The notes: generated from the sequence alone by a model not told the origin. Shown: positions 47,970 through 56,788, counted from the first letter of the stretch. The stretch is 64,000 bases of DNA from UBA1275 sp002323515 (GCA_964007875.1 CAXGAH010000001.1:127455-191454), one strand, 5' to 3'. Translations and numbers: made by a program.

Positions 47970-47985
47970 ATCAGTTTAAACTGAT
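47970..47985 (-). terminator. Second hairpin just after the rhodopsin stop
   Basis: Sixteen-base perfect palindrome ATCAGTTTAAACTGAT, two bases past the rhodopsin stop. On the minus strand it is followed by six or seven T. With the stem at 47940-47963 it makes two terminators in tandem. The AT-rich stem is weaker. Confidence 0.55.
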
Positions 47986-47987
47986 TT

Positions 47988-48749
47988 CTATGCCATTGCG
48001 TATCCTTCTTCGTCTGACTTGGCTTTTGCAATAGCATATATCAGACATCCATAACCTGCTTTAGCAGCAACGTCTGCAATAGTATAACCTACTTGAATTG
48101 ACACAATGCCTGATCCAGCATCCATGAACATTGGTAGCATGTAGACTATTGGATAATAACCCCAAGTAAAGATTAATAAAAGTCTAATGTTTCTAAAAAG
48201 AACTTTTACGTTACCTTCTTTGTCTGCCATAGCTATAGTGACTTCATTCCAAAGCACCCAAACAATGTAAGCAAATGGTATTGTGCTTAAAAAGCCCCAA
48301 AGTCCTCTATGACCCATTAATTCATAGTTACCACCTGTTTCGCCTATATACCCTGCAATTAGCATTGCTACAGTAGCGACTACTGTATTAAACATAAGCT
48401 TTTCTTTCTTTTGACCTGTAAGACTACATAAAAGTAGTAATTCTACCACCAAAAGAGGTACAGTTAATAACCAATCCATGTAACGATATGCATCATTAAA
48501 TGGTTTACCTGATGCTACATAATTACCACCTTCTAATACATAGGCAGCTTCCCATGAGCCGAAAATTCTAAAATAATGATATGCAGCTATACCCACTACT
48601 ATTGTCGAAAAAACAACTGATAGTCTGTATTGTGGAGCTACTCTGTCTTTGGCTAGCATAAAAAATAGTCCTGAAAAGACCATAGAAGCTATACAAAATG
48701 ATAACATATTGTAGACTAGAGAGTATTGATCTACCGTCAATGTTTCCAT
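47988..48749 (-). CDS. Xanthorhodopsin-type light-driven proton pump
   Basis: 253-residue seven-helix microbial rhodopsin. Retinal binds Lys230 (in ADVAAKAGYG). Helix C reads RYMDWLLTVPLLVVE, giving the proton-pump triad Asp92, Thr96, Glu103, with the acceptor partner His58. Leu100 at the tuning position predicts green absorption. Helix E reads GLWGFLSTIPF, like Salinibacter xanthorhodopsin, with Gly152, the small residue that lets a carotenoid antenna reach the retinal ring, followed by Phe153 and Thr156. The C-terminus (AKAKSDEEG) also matches that group. A strong ribosome-binding site precedes the start, and two terminators follow. The neighbour blh makes retinal. Function as proton pump is well supported; carotenoid binding is inference. 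Confidence 0.97.
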   Translation of the reverse strand: METLTVDQYSLVYNMLSFCIASMVFSGLFFMLAKDRVAPQYRLSVVFSTIVVGIAAYHYFRIFGSWEAAYVLEGGNYVASGKPFNDAYRYMDWLLTVPLLVVELLLLCSLTGQKKEKLMFNTVVATVAMLIAGYIGETGGNYELMGHRGLWGFLSTIPFAYIVWVLWNEVTIAMADKEGNVKVLFRNIRLLLIFTWGYYPIVYMLPMFMDAGSGIVSIQVGYTIADVAAKAGYGCLIYAIAKAKSDEEGYAMA

Positions 48750-49054
48750 TAATTCTCCGTTTAGTTAAAGATTTACTTTAATATAACTATTACTATTTCT
48801 TAATTAGTTCCCTAACAAACAAATAAGATGCACTTTTCTGATAAAAAAGCGCTTTCAATATTTGTCACTCAATAATCTATATAAACAATTGCAGTTCAAT
48901 AATTTATAATATTCTTAATTAAGCAAATTGACTACTCCAATCTATCTTACTATTTAGTTGCTAGCAAATATTTTAAAAAAAAATAACAGCTGACAAGTTA
49001 TTTTTGTGCGAGAATAACTCACATATTCCCATAACTAAAGTCACTGCAATACCT
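48750..49054. other. Intergenic region upstream of the rhodopsin gene
   Basis: About 300 very AT-rich bases between the end of the 3-hydroxyacyl-CoA dehydrogenase gene and the rhodopsin start, both on the minus strand. It should carry the rhodopsin promoter. I could not fix -33/-7 boxes with confidence. An AAGCGCTT palindrome lies near 48848-48855. No tRNA or coding frame seen. Confidence 0.5.
48755..48760 (-). promoter_or_regulatory. Strong ribosome-binding site of the rhodopsin gene
   Basis: ACGGAG with five bases to the ATG. Most genes in the window have no recognisable Shine-Dalgarno sequence, so this one stands out and suggests high expression. The same hexamer with the same spacing is found before the H1-like gene at 56612. 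Confidence 0.6.
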
Positions 49055-49933
49055 TCAGACTTCGTAGATATAGAAACCTTGCCCTGTTTTATTTCCTAAG
49101 TGGCCTTTATCTACCATCTCTCTAAGTAAAGGACATGGAGTATATTTATCATCTTGAAAGCCCTTATGTAGTACATTCATTATGTTTAAGCACACATCTA
49201 GGCCAATAAAATCAGCCAGTCGCAAAGGTCCCATCGGATGCGCCATCCCTAAGGTAATTACCTGATCTATAGCTTCTTTCTTAGCCACGCCTTCATATAG
49301 TGCATAAATAGCTTCATTAATCATAGGCATGAGTATTCGATTACTGACAAACCCGGGAAAGTCATGGACTCTAATCGGGGTCTTGCCTAGCTTCCTTGTA
49401 AGTGATTCTACCTTTTTGAACGTCTGCTCACTTGTTTTATTCCCAAGTATTATTTCAACTAAACTCATTATAGGAACCGGATTAAAGAAATGCATTCCAA
49501 TCATATTCTCTGGGTGAGTTATGCCCTCTGCTAATTCAGAGATGGATATCGAGGAAGTATTTGTGGCAAATATAGTTTTTTTGAGGCGCTTGGGGTCAAT
49601 GCCCTGTTCTATTTGGCTCCAAATCTGTTTTTTTAGTGATAATTGTTCTGGAACTACCTCTAAAATCATATCAGCATCAGATATAGCTTGCTTTGTATCA
49701 GTGTATGTCTGTATACGGGCTAGACTAGAGCCCACCTCAATTGGCTTAATCTTCTTTTTTTCAGCCATGCGGTTCAAATTTTTTTCGATAGTTTGAAGAG
49801 CCATTCTAAGCTGTTCTTCACTAATATCCATTAATTTTACAGGAAAACCTGCCATCGCACATACATGCGCGATTCCATTACCCATCGTACCTGCTCCAAC
49901 AATTGTTATGGAATGTATATATTGATTATGCAT
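49055..49933 (-). CDS. 3-hydroxybutyryl-CoA dehydrogenase
   Basis: 292-residue NAD-dependent enzyme that oxidises or forms 3-hydroxyacyl-CoA. The NAD-binding motif is ITIVGAGTMGNGIAHVCA. The catalytic region has IGMHFFNPVPIM (with the active His), and the C-terminal domain has PMGPLRLADFIGLD. It is the short form (PaaH/Hbd), without an enoyl-CoA hydratase domain. No other fatty-acid genes are adjacent. Confidence 0.92.
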   Translation of the reverse strand: MHNQYIHSITIVGAGTMGNGIAHVCAMAGFPVKLMDISEEQLRMALQTIEKNLNRMAEKKKIKPIEVGSSLARIQTYTDTKQAISDADMILEVVPEQLSLKKQIWSQIEQGIDPKRLKKTIFATNTSSISISELAEGITHPENMIGMHFFNPVPIMSLVEIILGNKTSEQTFKKVESLTRKLGKTPIRVHDFPGFVSNRILMPMINEAIYALYEGVAKKEAIDQVITLGMAHPMGPLRLADFIGLDVCLNIMNVLHKGFQDDKYTPCPLLREMVDKGHLGNKTGQGFYIYEV

Positions 49934-50139
49934 TTACGCTTCACCAATTTTTATTGAATTTGTATAGTATTAATAATGCTAAGTGTATGTATTCAGTGTG
50001 TGCGATTTAGGCTATGTTTTATGCGTTGCTAAATTATATGAAACAAACCATACATTTTTATTCATACCTAGACTCACTACTTTCTAGCTGTTAATCCTAT
50101 TCAAATAGTCCGTCAAATTCAACCTTTTTATCTTTACCT

Positions 50140-52569
50140 ATGAATACGCTTGTTAAATTTGCTCTTTTCATCGCACTTCTATTTTTAGGTGTATCAATTA
50201 CCGCATTTTATTGGACATTTTGGAAGCCTTTACCCAATTATGAAAGCAGTAGCGAACATATTGCTTTAACCAATACAGTTGATATATTTTGGGATGATTT
50301 TGGTGTCCCACATATCTACTCTACGGATGAAACTGATTTGTATTATGCAATGGGCTATGTGCATGCACAAGATCGATTGTGGCAAATGACCCTTTCCCAA
50401 CTTGCTATGGAGGGAAGATTTGCTGAATTCTTTGGTGAAAATTTGGTTCCATTGGATCAGTACCAGCGCACACTAGGATTTTGGTATACAGCAAAGAAAA
50501 TTGAACAACAACTAAGTGATAAAGAAAGAATTATTCTAGAAGCTTACTCAAAGGGCGTGAACACCTTTATCCAAACGTATAGCGACCGTCTACCAGTGGA
50601 ATTTGCCCTTACTGAAATGACCCCCATTAGCTGGACTATTACACATTCTATTGGATTAACTCGACTCATGGCTTGGGATTTAAACCTGAGCTGGTGGAGT
50701 GAGCTTATGTATCAAGATTTGTCTCAAAAACTACCCCCTGACGATTTAAAAGCGATCATGGTAGCGTGGTCCGAAGGTTTACCCACTACCTTAAATAATC
50801 AAGAAAGTCAGTCACTATTAGGACTGTTAGACTTGGAATGGCAACGGCGAGATTTAATGGAAGTTGGTGGGTCTGCTATTGGAAGTAATGCATGGGCTAT
50901 TGATGGATCTAAGACAACTACGGGATATCCAATTTTAGCAGGTGATCCACATCTAGGCTTAGATATGCCAGGGAAATGGTATGAAGTTCACGCTCACCTA
51001 AATGGAAGAAATGTTTCTGGGGTAAGCTTAGCCGGTTTACCGGGTATTGTACTTGGCCAAAATGATGATTTGGCATGGAGCTTTACCAATATTATGGCCG
51101 ATGATACCGATTTCTATTTGGAAATGGTGAACCCTCAAGATCGAGGTCAATACAGAAGAGATACTCCTGAAGGCTTGGCTTATCTACCGTTTGATGTGAG
51201 AAGAGAGCGAATCAAAATAAAAGATGCCAGTGATCAATTTTTTGATATTCGATCTACGGCTCATGGTCCAGTTATTAGTGATATTTACCCTACAGATGCT
51301 ATAGTGAACAATCAGGTAATTTCTATGCGATGGACTGGACACGAGATTAGTCATGAAATAAAGAGTATGTATGGAATTAATTGGTCAACGAATATAGAAA
51401 GCTTCCAAAATGCTTTAAAAGATTTTGGCGTACCAGGGCAAAACACTATGTATGCAGATAATAGCGGTAATATTGCCATGTTTAGCGCGGCCAAATTACC
51501 TATTCGAAAACATGACCCCTTGCTCTTACGACCAGGTTGGGATCAAGACTATGATTGGCAATCTTGGATACCTTTTGAGAAACTTCCTTCCATTATCAAT
51601 CCAGAAAAAGGATGGATTGCCAATGCCAACAATAAAATAACGACCGCTGCTTACCCTCATTACATTGCAAGCTTTTGGGAACCCCCTTCACGCATCCAAC
51701 GAATAGAGGAATTACTTAAAGCAGATAGCCTGTTTTCCATGGATAAAGTTGCTGAGCATCAAACCGATGTTTTTTCTCATTTCGCCTCGTCTCTTACACC
51801 CACCATAGTTAACTACATTGAATCTCAACAGGAGTATGATTTTAGCATTGTGCTGAGTTACCTTAAAAATTGGGATTATAATTATACAAAGAATTCCACC
51901 GCTGCATCTATATTTGATGTTTTTTTCCTCCGATTTACTAAAAATACCCTCTTAGATGAATTTGGCGATGATAGCTTCCGCCACTTTGTTCGTCATGAGT
52001 TAATTCCGGTTCGAGTGATACCTTTTCTAATTGAAACCAACAGCGGACTATTTGATAATGTATTAACAAACGAAGTTGAAACTATTGAAGATATATTAAT
52101 AAAGAGTATGCAGGAGGCTATTTATTATCTGAGTGATTTATATGGTCCTGAACCTTTTGAGTGGCGATGGGAACAATTACATACCATTCGGTTTTCTCCA
52201 CCCTTATTCAAAGAAGCAGCACAAGATTCTTCTGCTCCCAAGGCCCTCAAACTAGTGGTCGATAACATTCTAAGCCATGGACCATTTCAGGTACCAGGGC
52301 ATGGTATGTCTATAAATAACGGACAATACAATTGGGATACCCCCTTTGAAATGGTACTAGGAGCCTCGGTTCGAAGAATAGTCAACCTTGCCGACCTACG
52401 ATTTTCCCGAAGTATTTTACCAACTGGGCAATCAGGAAACCCTTTTTCTTCTCACTTTGGTGATCAAACCTCATTATGGCTAGTGGGCCGTTATAAAGAA
52501 TTAGTACAAGATAGCTCCTACGTTAAACTTAGTAATTGGCGACATATGAAATTGATTCCAGTTCAGTAA
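50140..52569 (+). CDS. Penicillin acylase-family N-terminal-nucleophile amidohydrolase
   Basis: 809-residue exported enzyme. An uncleaved or cleaved signal segment occupies about 5-27. The alpha-chain part has the DDFGVPHIY and YAMGYVHAQDRLWQM blocks. Self-cleavage should free Ser249 in IGSNAWAIDG, the catalytic nucleophile of the beta chain; LAGDPHLGL and ENMADD-like calcium-site residues (IMADDTDFY) follow. Members hydrolyse amides such as penicillin, acyl-homoserine lactones or other acylated compounds; the substrate is unknown. It stands 57 bases before the GH3/beta-lactamase fusion, so a joint transcript is likely. Confidence 0.92.
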   Translation: MNTLVKFALFIALLFLGVSITAFYWTFWKPLPNYESSSEHIALTNTVDIFWDDFGVPHIYSTDETDLYYAMGYVHAQDRLWQMTLSQLAMEGRFAEFFGENLVPLDQYQRTLGFWYTAKKIEQQLSDKERIILEAYSKGVNTFIQTYSDRLPVEFALTEMTPISWTITHSIGLTRLMAWDLNLSWWSELMYQDLSQKLPPDDLKAIMVAWSEGLPTTLNNQESQSLLGLLDLEWQRRDLMEVGGSAIGSNAWAIDGSKTTTGYPILAGDPHLGLDMPGKWYEVHAHLNGRNVSGVSLAGLPGIVLGQNDDLAWSFTNIMADDTDFYLEMVNPQDRGQYRRDTPEGLAYLPFDVRRERIKIKDASDQFFDIRSTAHGPVISDIYPTDAIVNNQVISMRWTGHEISHEIKSMYGINWSTNIESFQNALKDFGVPGQNTMYADNSGNIAMFSAAKLPIRKHDPLLLRPGWDQDYDWQSWIPFEKLPSIINPEKGWIANANNKITTAAYPHYIASFWEPPSRIQRIEELLKADSLFSMDKVAEHQTDVFSHFASSLTPTIVNYIESQQEYDFSIVLSYLKNWDYNYTKNSTAASIFDVFFLRFTKNTLLDEFGDDSFRHFVRHELIPVRVIPFLIETNSGLFDNVLTNEVETIEDILIKSMQEAIYYLSDLYGPEPFEWRWEQLHTIRFSPPLFKEAAQDSSAPKALKLVVDNILSHGPFQVPGHGMSINNGQYNWDTPFEMVLGASVRRIVNLADLRFSRSILPTGQSGNPFSSHFGDQTSLWLVGRYKELVQDSSYVKLSNWRHMKLIPVQ

Positions 52570-52626
52570 TTATTTATTGTCTATAACTAGAATAACAGAC
52601 AATTACCCATACCCAGTTACCCCCTT

Positions 52627-55524
52627 ATGAAAGAAGGTTTATACTCATTTTCAGTCGTCTTAATTGTATTCATTCTACTGGCTAGCTTTAGTCCAGCGCA
52701 AGACAAGCCAAGCCCATTAACCCATGGAGAAGGAACTCAGCAAGATCCCTCCCTATCTGCATCTGGAGTAAAAATTGACCCTGAAATTTTACTCCAACAG
52801 CTGACCCCACGCCAACGTGTGGCTCAACTCTTTTTCGCGCCTGTTTATGGGATTTATATGGCACAAGGTAGTAACTCTAGACTGGCTATTGAACGCTTAA
52901 TTACCGAGCAAGAAATTGGTGGGCTAATAATGATGAGTGGAGATATTTATGGACAGGCGGCCTTGATTAATGACCTGCAAACTTTGAGTAGTATTCCATT
53001 GTGGATAACACAGGATATGGAATTTGGTGCGGCAATGCGTATTCGTGGCTCGACGCGAATAACACCTGCAATGGGTGTGGCAGCCACAGGAGATATTCGG
53101 AATGGTTTTATGAAGGGTAAAATTACCGCCAAAGAAGCAAAGGCCGCTGGTGTACATCAAATATTTGCACCCGTACTGGATGTGAACAATAACCCAAAAA
53201 ATCCAGCCATTAACATACGTTCGTTTTCGTCCGACCCGAAACTTGTATCCGAATATGGGACGGCCTTTATTCAAGGAATACAAATTGAGGGTTTAGTTGC
53301 AACCGCAAAACACTTTCCAGGTCATGGCGATACCGAAACAGATTCCCATTTAGACCTTCCAGTAGTGCCACATGATTATGCTAGATTAGACTCGGTTGAA
53401 CTAATTCCTTTTTCCGCTGCTATTGAAGAGGGTGTTCAAAGTATTATGACTGCTCATATATCCTTCCCAAAGTTATCGGATAGTGTTGGTCTACCCGGTA
53501 CCTTAGATCCTCACATTTTGACCGATATACTCAAGGATTCTTTAGGGTTTGAAGGCGTTATTGTGACTGACGGCCTTGGTATGAAAGGTATCTCCAACTA
53601 CTTTTCGCCAGGTAAAGCAGTCGTAGCTGCATTAAAAGCTGGTGCGGATCTCATGCTAATGAGCCCTGACGTAACTACGGCTATTGACGAAGTAATGGCA
53701 GCAGTTGAAGCTGGAGAGTTAGGAATGGAACGGGTTGATGAATCCGTTATAAAGCTTCTTAATTGGAAAGTATCCCACGGATTATTCGAATCTAATGGTG
53801 AAGTAGCACTGGACAAGATGGCTGACATCATTTCCTCGCCAGAACACTTAGCGGAATCCAAGAAAATTGCACAACAAAGCATTACCGTGCTCCGGAATGA
53901 GTCTAATATCCTACCTATTAATCCCTCACGCTACCCAAAATTAACCCTAGTAAATTTAAGTGATTCAGAGATAGGAAGTCCTGAGAGTAGTTTTATACGG
54001 GGATTCAGAGAACATCATCCCGATGTTAGTTACTTCGAGCATGACTCCAGAACGACTAATTCAGAAGAACTCAGAATCATTCGACAGGCCAGAAATTCAG
54101 ACCTTGTGGTACTGGGAGCTTTTACCCTTTTCCGAGTAGGGCAGGATTTACAATTGAATTCAACGCAAGCCAATTTTGTGCGAAAACTTCTTGCTAGTCG
54201 TACACCTATAGTTACTGTTCTGTTTGGTAATCCATATCTGATCAATTCAATAAAGCAATCTGAGGTGCAAGTTATTGCCTGGTCCAATACCTCTGTGCAA
54301 AGCGAAGCCGCTGCCGCAAGTCTATTTGGAGCTACGGATATTAACGGCCGGTTACCTATTGACATTCCTCCTACCTTTGAACTAGGAGATGGAATACATA
54401 TTCCAAAAAGCACCCTCCATTTTGGCATGGCTGAGGAAGCGGGAATGCTTTCTGAAAAATTTGCTAAAATTGATGGTATTATGCACGATGCAATAAAAGA
54501 TTCGGTATTTCCAGGAGGAGTCGTTGCAGTGGTGAAAGATGGTATTTTAGTGTACAATAAAGCCTTTGGATATGTTGACTATGAAAAGCTAACACCTGTG
54601 CAAACCAACACCCCCTATGATTTAGCAAGTGTCACAAAAATACTAGCTACCACAACAGCTATTATGCACCTAGTGGATCGTGGTTTACTTGATCTTAACA
54701 CTACTGTTAGTCAATACATTTCTGAATTTCGGGTTGATGATAAGGTAGGCATTACCATTAGAGATTTATTGAATCACGAATCAGGACTACCTGCTTTTAA
54801 AGTATATGTGGACGAATTACAGGATAGAGCATCCATTATACAGGCCATTAAGCATGAGCCTTTAGAATGGACCCCAAATCAAAAGTATGTCTACAGCGAT
54901 TTAGGATTAATTCTCTTGGCCGAAATTATAGAACAAGTGAGCGGTCAACGCCTTGATTCCTATGTTCGTTCTCAGTTACACTATCCTTTGGGCATGTTTT
55001 CAACCTTTTTTACACCCAAGAAAGTAGGACGCTGGTACGCGCAATCCATACCCCCCACTGAGATAGATACCCTCTATAGAATGGGATTGGTACAAGCAGA
55101 TGTTCATGACGAAAGAGCCTATTACATGGATGGTGTAGCCGGTCATGCTGGCTTATTTTCAAATAGTATTGACATCGCAAAGTACATCACTTTTTTGACC
55201 AACAAAGGGTTTTATGCTGGGCAACGCTTTATTTCTTCCGAACGTATCGATGAGTTTACTTCTACACAAGCATCCTTGAGTAAACGAGGCTTAGGATTTG
55301 ACAAAAAATCTAGATCAGGATTTAGCTCCGCAGGTACTCGTATGAGTCTAGAGTCATTTGGACATACTGGATTTACCGGGACTTCTTTTTGGGTAGATCC
55401 AGAGCACAGTTTAGGAGTCATTGTCTTAACAAACCGGATCCATCCTTACCGCTCATATGGGGGAAGAATAAGTAGAATTCGGGCAGCAGTTGCTGATGCA
55501 GTTTACGAATCCATGGAGCAATAA
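52627..55524 (+). CDS. Fusion of GH3 beta-N-acetylglucosaminidase (NagZ-like) and beta-lactamase-like serine hydrolase
   Basis: 965-residue secreted protein with a signal peptide ending near FSPAQ (about residue 26). Residues about 55-400 form a GH3 barrel of the NagZ type: KHFPGHGDTETDSH carries the loop Asp-His pair (Lys228 onwards) and Asp315 in VTDGLGM is the nucleophile. Residues about 415-600 are the GH3 C-terminal domain. From about 615 comes a class C beta-lactamase/DD-peptidase-like domain with Ser668-x-x-Lys671 (SVTK), Tyr756-Ser757 (YSD) and His913-Thr914-Gly915 (HTG). All catalytic residues of both parts appear intact. The combination points to cell-wall breakdown or recycling outside the cytoplasm: cutting GlcNAc-muramic links and acting on the peptide or D-amino ester part. 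The substrate of the second domain is inference. Confidence 0.92.
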   Translation: MKEGLYSFSVVLIVFILLASFSPAQDKPSPLTHGEGTQQDPSLSASGVKIDPEILLQQLTPRQRVAQLFFAPVYGIYMAQGSNSRLAIERLITEQEIGGLIMMSGDIYGQAALINDLQTLSSIPLWITQDMEFGAAMRIRGSTRITPAMGVAATGDIRNGFMKGKITAKEAKAAGVHQIFAPVLDVNNNPKNPAINIRSFSSDPKLVSEYGTAFIQGIQIEGLVATAKHFPGHGDTETDSHLDLPVVPHDYARLDSVELIPFSAAIEEGVQSIMTAHISFPKLSDSVGLPGTLDPHILTDILKDSLGFEGVIVTDGLGMKGISNYFSPGKAVVAALKAGADLMLMSPDVTTAIDEVMAAVEAGELGMERVDESVIKLLNWKVSHGLFESNGEVALDKMADIISSPEHLAESKKIAQQSITVLRNESNILPINPSRYPKLTLVNLSDSEIGSPESSFIRGFREHHPDVSYFEHDSRTTNSEELRIIRQARNSDLVVLGAFTLFRVGQDLQLNSTQANFVRKLLASRTPIVTVLFGNPYLINSIKQSEVQVIAWSNTSVQSEAAAASLFGATDINGRLPIDIPPTFELGDGIHIPKSTLHFGMAEEAGMLSEKFAKIDGIMHDAIKDSVFPGGVVAVVKDGILVYNKAFGYVDYEKLTPVQTNTPYDLASVTKILATTTAIMHLVDRGLLDLNTTVSQYISEFRVDDKVGITIRDLLNHESGLPAFKVYVDELQDRASIIQAIKHEPLEWTPNQKYVYSDLGLILLAEIIEQVSGQRLDSYVRSQLHYPLGMFSTFFTPKKVGRWYAQSIPPTEIDTLYRMGLVQADVHDERAYYMDGVAGHAGLFSNSIDIAKYITFLTNKGFYAGQRFISSERIDEFTSTQASLSKRGLGFDKKSRSGFSSAGTRMSLESFGHTGFTGTSFWVDPEHSLGVIVLTNRIHPYRSYGGRISRIRAAVADAVYESMEQ

Positions 55525-55525
55525 A

Positions 55526-56389
55526 ATGAGTAGCTCCTTACCTTATAGTTATCAGCCCTATTCCAATAAACCAGGACATTGTCTTATTGAAAGCCAAGAA
55601 GGCGACTTGTATCTAGGCTTTAGAATAGAATCAGCTTCCTTTCCTACTACTATTTCCGCAGTACAAGCAGGAGTTGTCCAATGTCTAATGCATGGCCAAC
55701 AACCATCCGTAATATATTACGCCAATCCGTCATTAAGTGGTCTTGAGAACTGGATAAACACTCTTTCATTGAAACCTGAGCAAATACCTGAACAGAAATT
55801 TCAGGAAGAAGTTGCAGAGCTTCAGAATAAAAACCAGCAATTGTTACACTCGAACACCTTAGATTCGAGTAAGAAAACAATTATTAATTCTGTTAAACCG
55901 ATACCACTTGAGAACTTTAGTCTCTTAGAGCTTTCTAAACAACTACATAGTTTAGGTAACGAAAATAGTGAATCCCGTCCCATTTTCTCAAAAAGTCAAA
56001 TGGAACAACTCAAGCATGCATTGGTTAATGTGTGCAATCTTGCAGTATGTCCTGAATCAAATTTCCCAGTGGGTGCCCTACTTTGGACTAATCTTGGGTT
56101 ATTTCCAGGGGTAAATGTTGAATTTCAAGATTGGTCACTGGGATTATGCGCTGAAAGAACGGCTTTAATAAACGCTTTAAGCTACGGTGCTGATGAGTTT
56201 TTTGGGATATTCGTTCATGCCATTGACGGCGATTTTAGTACACCTTGTGGATCTTGCCGTCAAATTTTGAGTGAACATATGCCATTTTCAAAGCTGTTTT
56301 GTCTCCATAAAGATCACACTTGGTCGGAATATTTTATTCATGATTTACTCCCTCACCCCTTCTATACCGATTCTCTAGCTAAGTTTTAG
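55526..56389 (+). CDS. cdd: Cytidine deaminase with an inactive N-terminal copy of the domain
   Basis: 287-residue protein made of two cytidine-deaminase-like units. The C-terminal unit is catalytic: Cys208-Ala-Glu210 (CAERTA) and Cys241-x-x-Cys244 (PCGSCRQ) form the zinc site, with the 33- and 3-residue spacing of the three-Cys, Bacillus-type enzymes. The N-terminal unit keeps the general pattern (PYSNKPGHC, GFRIESASFPTTISA) but has lost the zinc and Glu residues. A helix-rich linker joins them. In E. coli Cdd the active unit comes first, so the order here is reversed. It converts cytidine or deoxycytidine to uridine. ATG 55526 starts one base after the GH3 stop codon. Confidence 0.85.
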   Translation: MSSSLPYSYQPYSNKPGHCLIESQEGDLYLGFRIESASFPTTISAVQAGVVQCLMHGQQPSVIYYANPSLSGLENWINTLSLKPEQIPEQKFQEEVAELQNKNQQLLHSNTLDSSKKTIINSVKPIPLENFSLLELSKQLHSLGNENSESRPIFSKSQMEQLKHALVNVCNLAVCPESNFPVGALLWTNLGLFPGVNVEFQDWSLGLCAERTALINALSYGADEFFGIFVHAIDGDFSTPCGSCRQILSEHMPFSKLFCLHKDHTWSEYFIHDLLPHPFYTDSLAKF

Positions 56390-56533
56390 GCAAAATTAAA
56401 GCACAATATTGTCTCATTTTTTTATGAATTGAGATTATTTAACCTAATTGTTCAAATTTTGTATGAATTCACATAAAATCTGCGTTTATTATTCATAATT
56501 GCCATTATTTATAAAGAAAAAGTATTTTTTTTG

Positions 56534-56556
56534 TTGATTCAATGATTCTGAATCAA
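56534..56556. repeat. Inverted repeat before the H1-like gene
   Basis: Arms TTGATTCA and TGAATCAA, perfectly complementary, with spacer ATGATTC. No T-run follows on either strand, so it is not a terminator. It lies about 55 bases before the start codon. Confidence 0.5.
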
Positions 56557-56600
56557 TAGCTTAGATCATTCTTTAAAGAATATTCATTAACTAAAACATA

Positions 56601-56606
56601 ACGGAG
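56601..56606 (+). promoter_or_regulatory. Strong ribosome-binding site of the H1-like gene
   Basis: ACGGAG, five bases before the ATG at 56612, identical in sequence and spacing to the site before the rhodopsin gene. It fixes the start of the small gene. Confidence 0.6.
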
Positions 56607-56611
56607 TAATA

Positions 56612-56788
56612 ATGAGTAGAGTAAGTGAATTACAAACATTAGTAGAATCAGTATCATCAGAAATGGAAAAGTTCTATGAAAAAGGAAACAAAGCAGCTGG
56701 TACCAGAGCAAGAAAAGGTCTTCAAGATCTGAAAAAATTAGCTCAGGATATTCGATTAGAGATTCAATCTAAGAAAAATGAAGCCTAA
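56612..56788 (+). CDS. Histone H1-like (Hc1-type) small basic protein
   Basis: 58-residue protein that reads MSRVSELQTLVESVSSEMEK and continues with FYEKGNKAAGTRARKGLQDL. The FYEKGNKAAGTRxRKG segment is the signature of the short histone H1-like proteins common in Bacteroidota (Hc1-like family). It is lysine/arginine-rich and should bind DNA as a nucleoid-associated protein. The ATG follows a perfect ACGGAG ribosome-binding site, and a strong terminator lies 23 bases after the stop, so it is an independent, probably highly expressed gene. The family link to true histone H1 is limited to the chlamydial Hc1 type. Confidence 0.92.
   Translation: MSRVSELQTLVESVSSEMEKFYEKGNKAAGTRARKGLQDLKKLAQDIRLEIQSKKNEA

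Larger units (their letters stand above)
56390..56611. promoter_or_regulatory. Leader region of the H1-like gene with two symmetric elements
   Basis: AT-rich 222 bases that must hold the promoter of the H1-like gene. They contain an inverted repeat at 56534-56556 (arms TTGATTCA/TGAATCAA, 7-base spacer) and a perfect 14-base palindrome ATTCTTTAAAGAAT at 56568-56581. Operator or leader-RNA structure are both possible. The role is inference. Confidence 0.45.

Noticed and set aside
52576..52603. Inverted repeat ATTGTCT/AGACAAT after the penicillin acylase gene
   Set aside because: The 14-base loop and missing T-run make it a poor terminator, and no other role is suggested.
54030..54557. 175-codon open frame on the minus strand inside the GH3 fusion
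   Set aside because: It lies opposite a conserved glycosidase domain and shows no family features.
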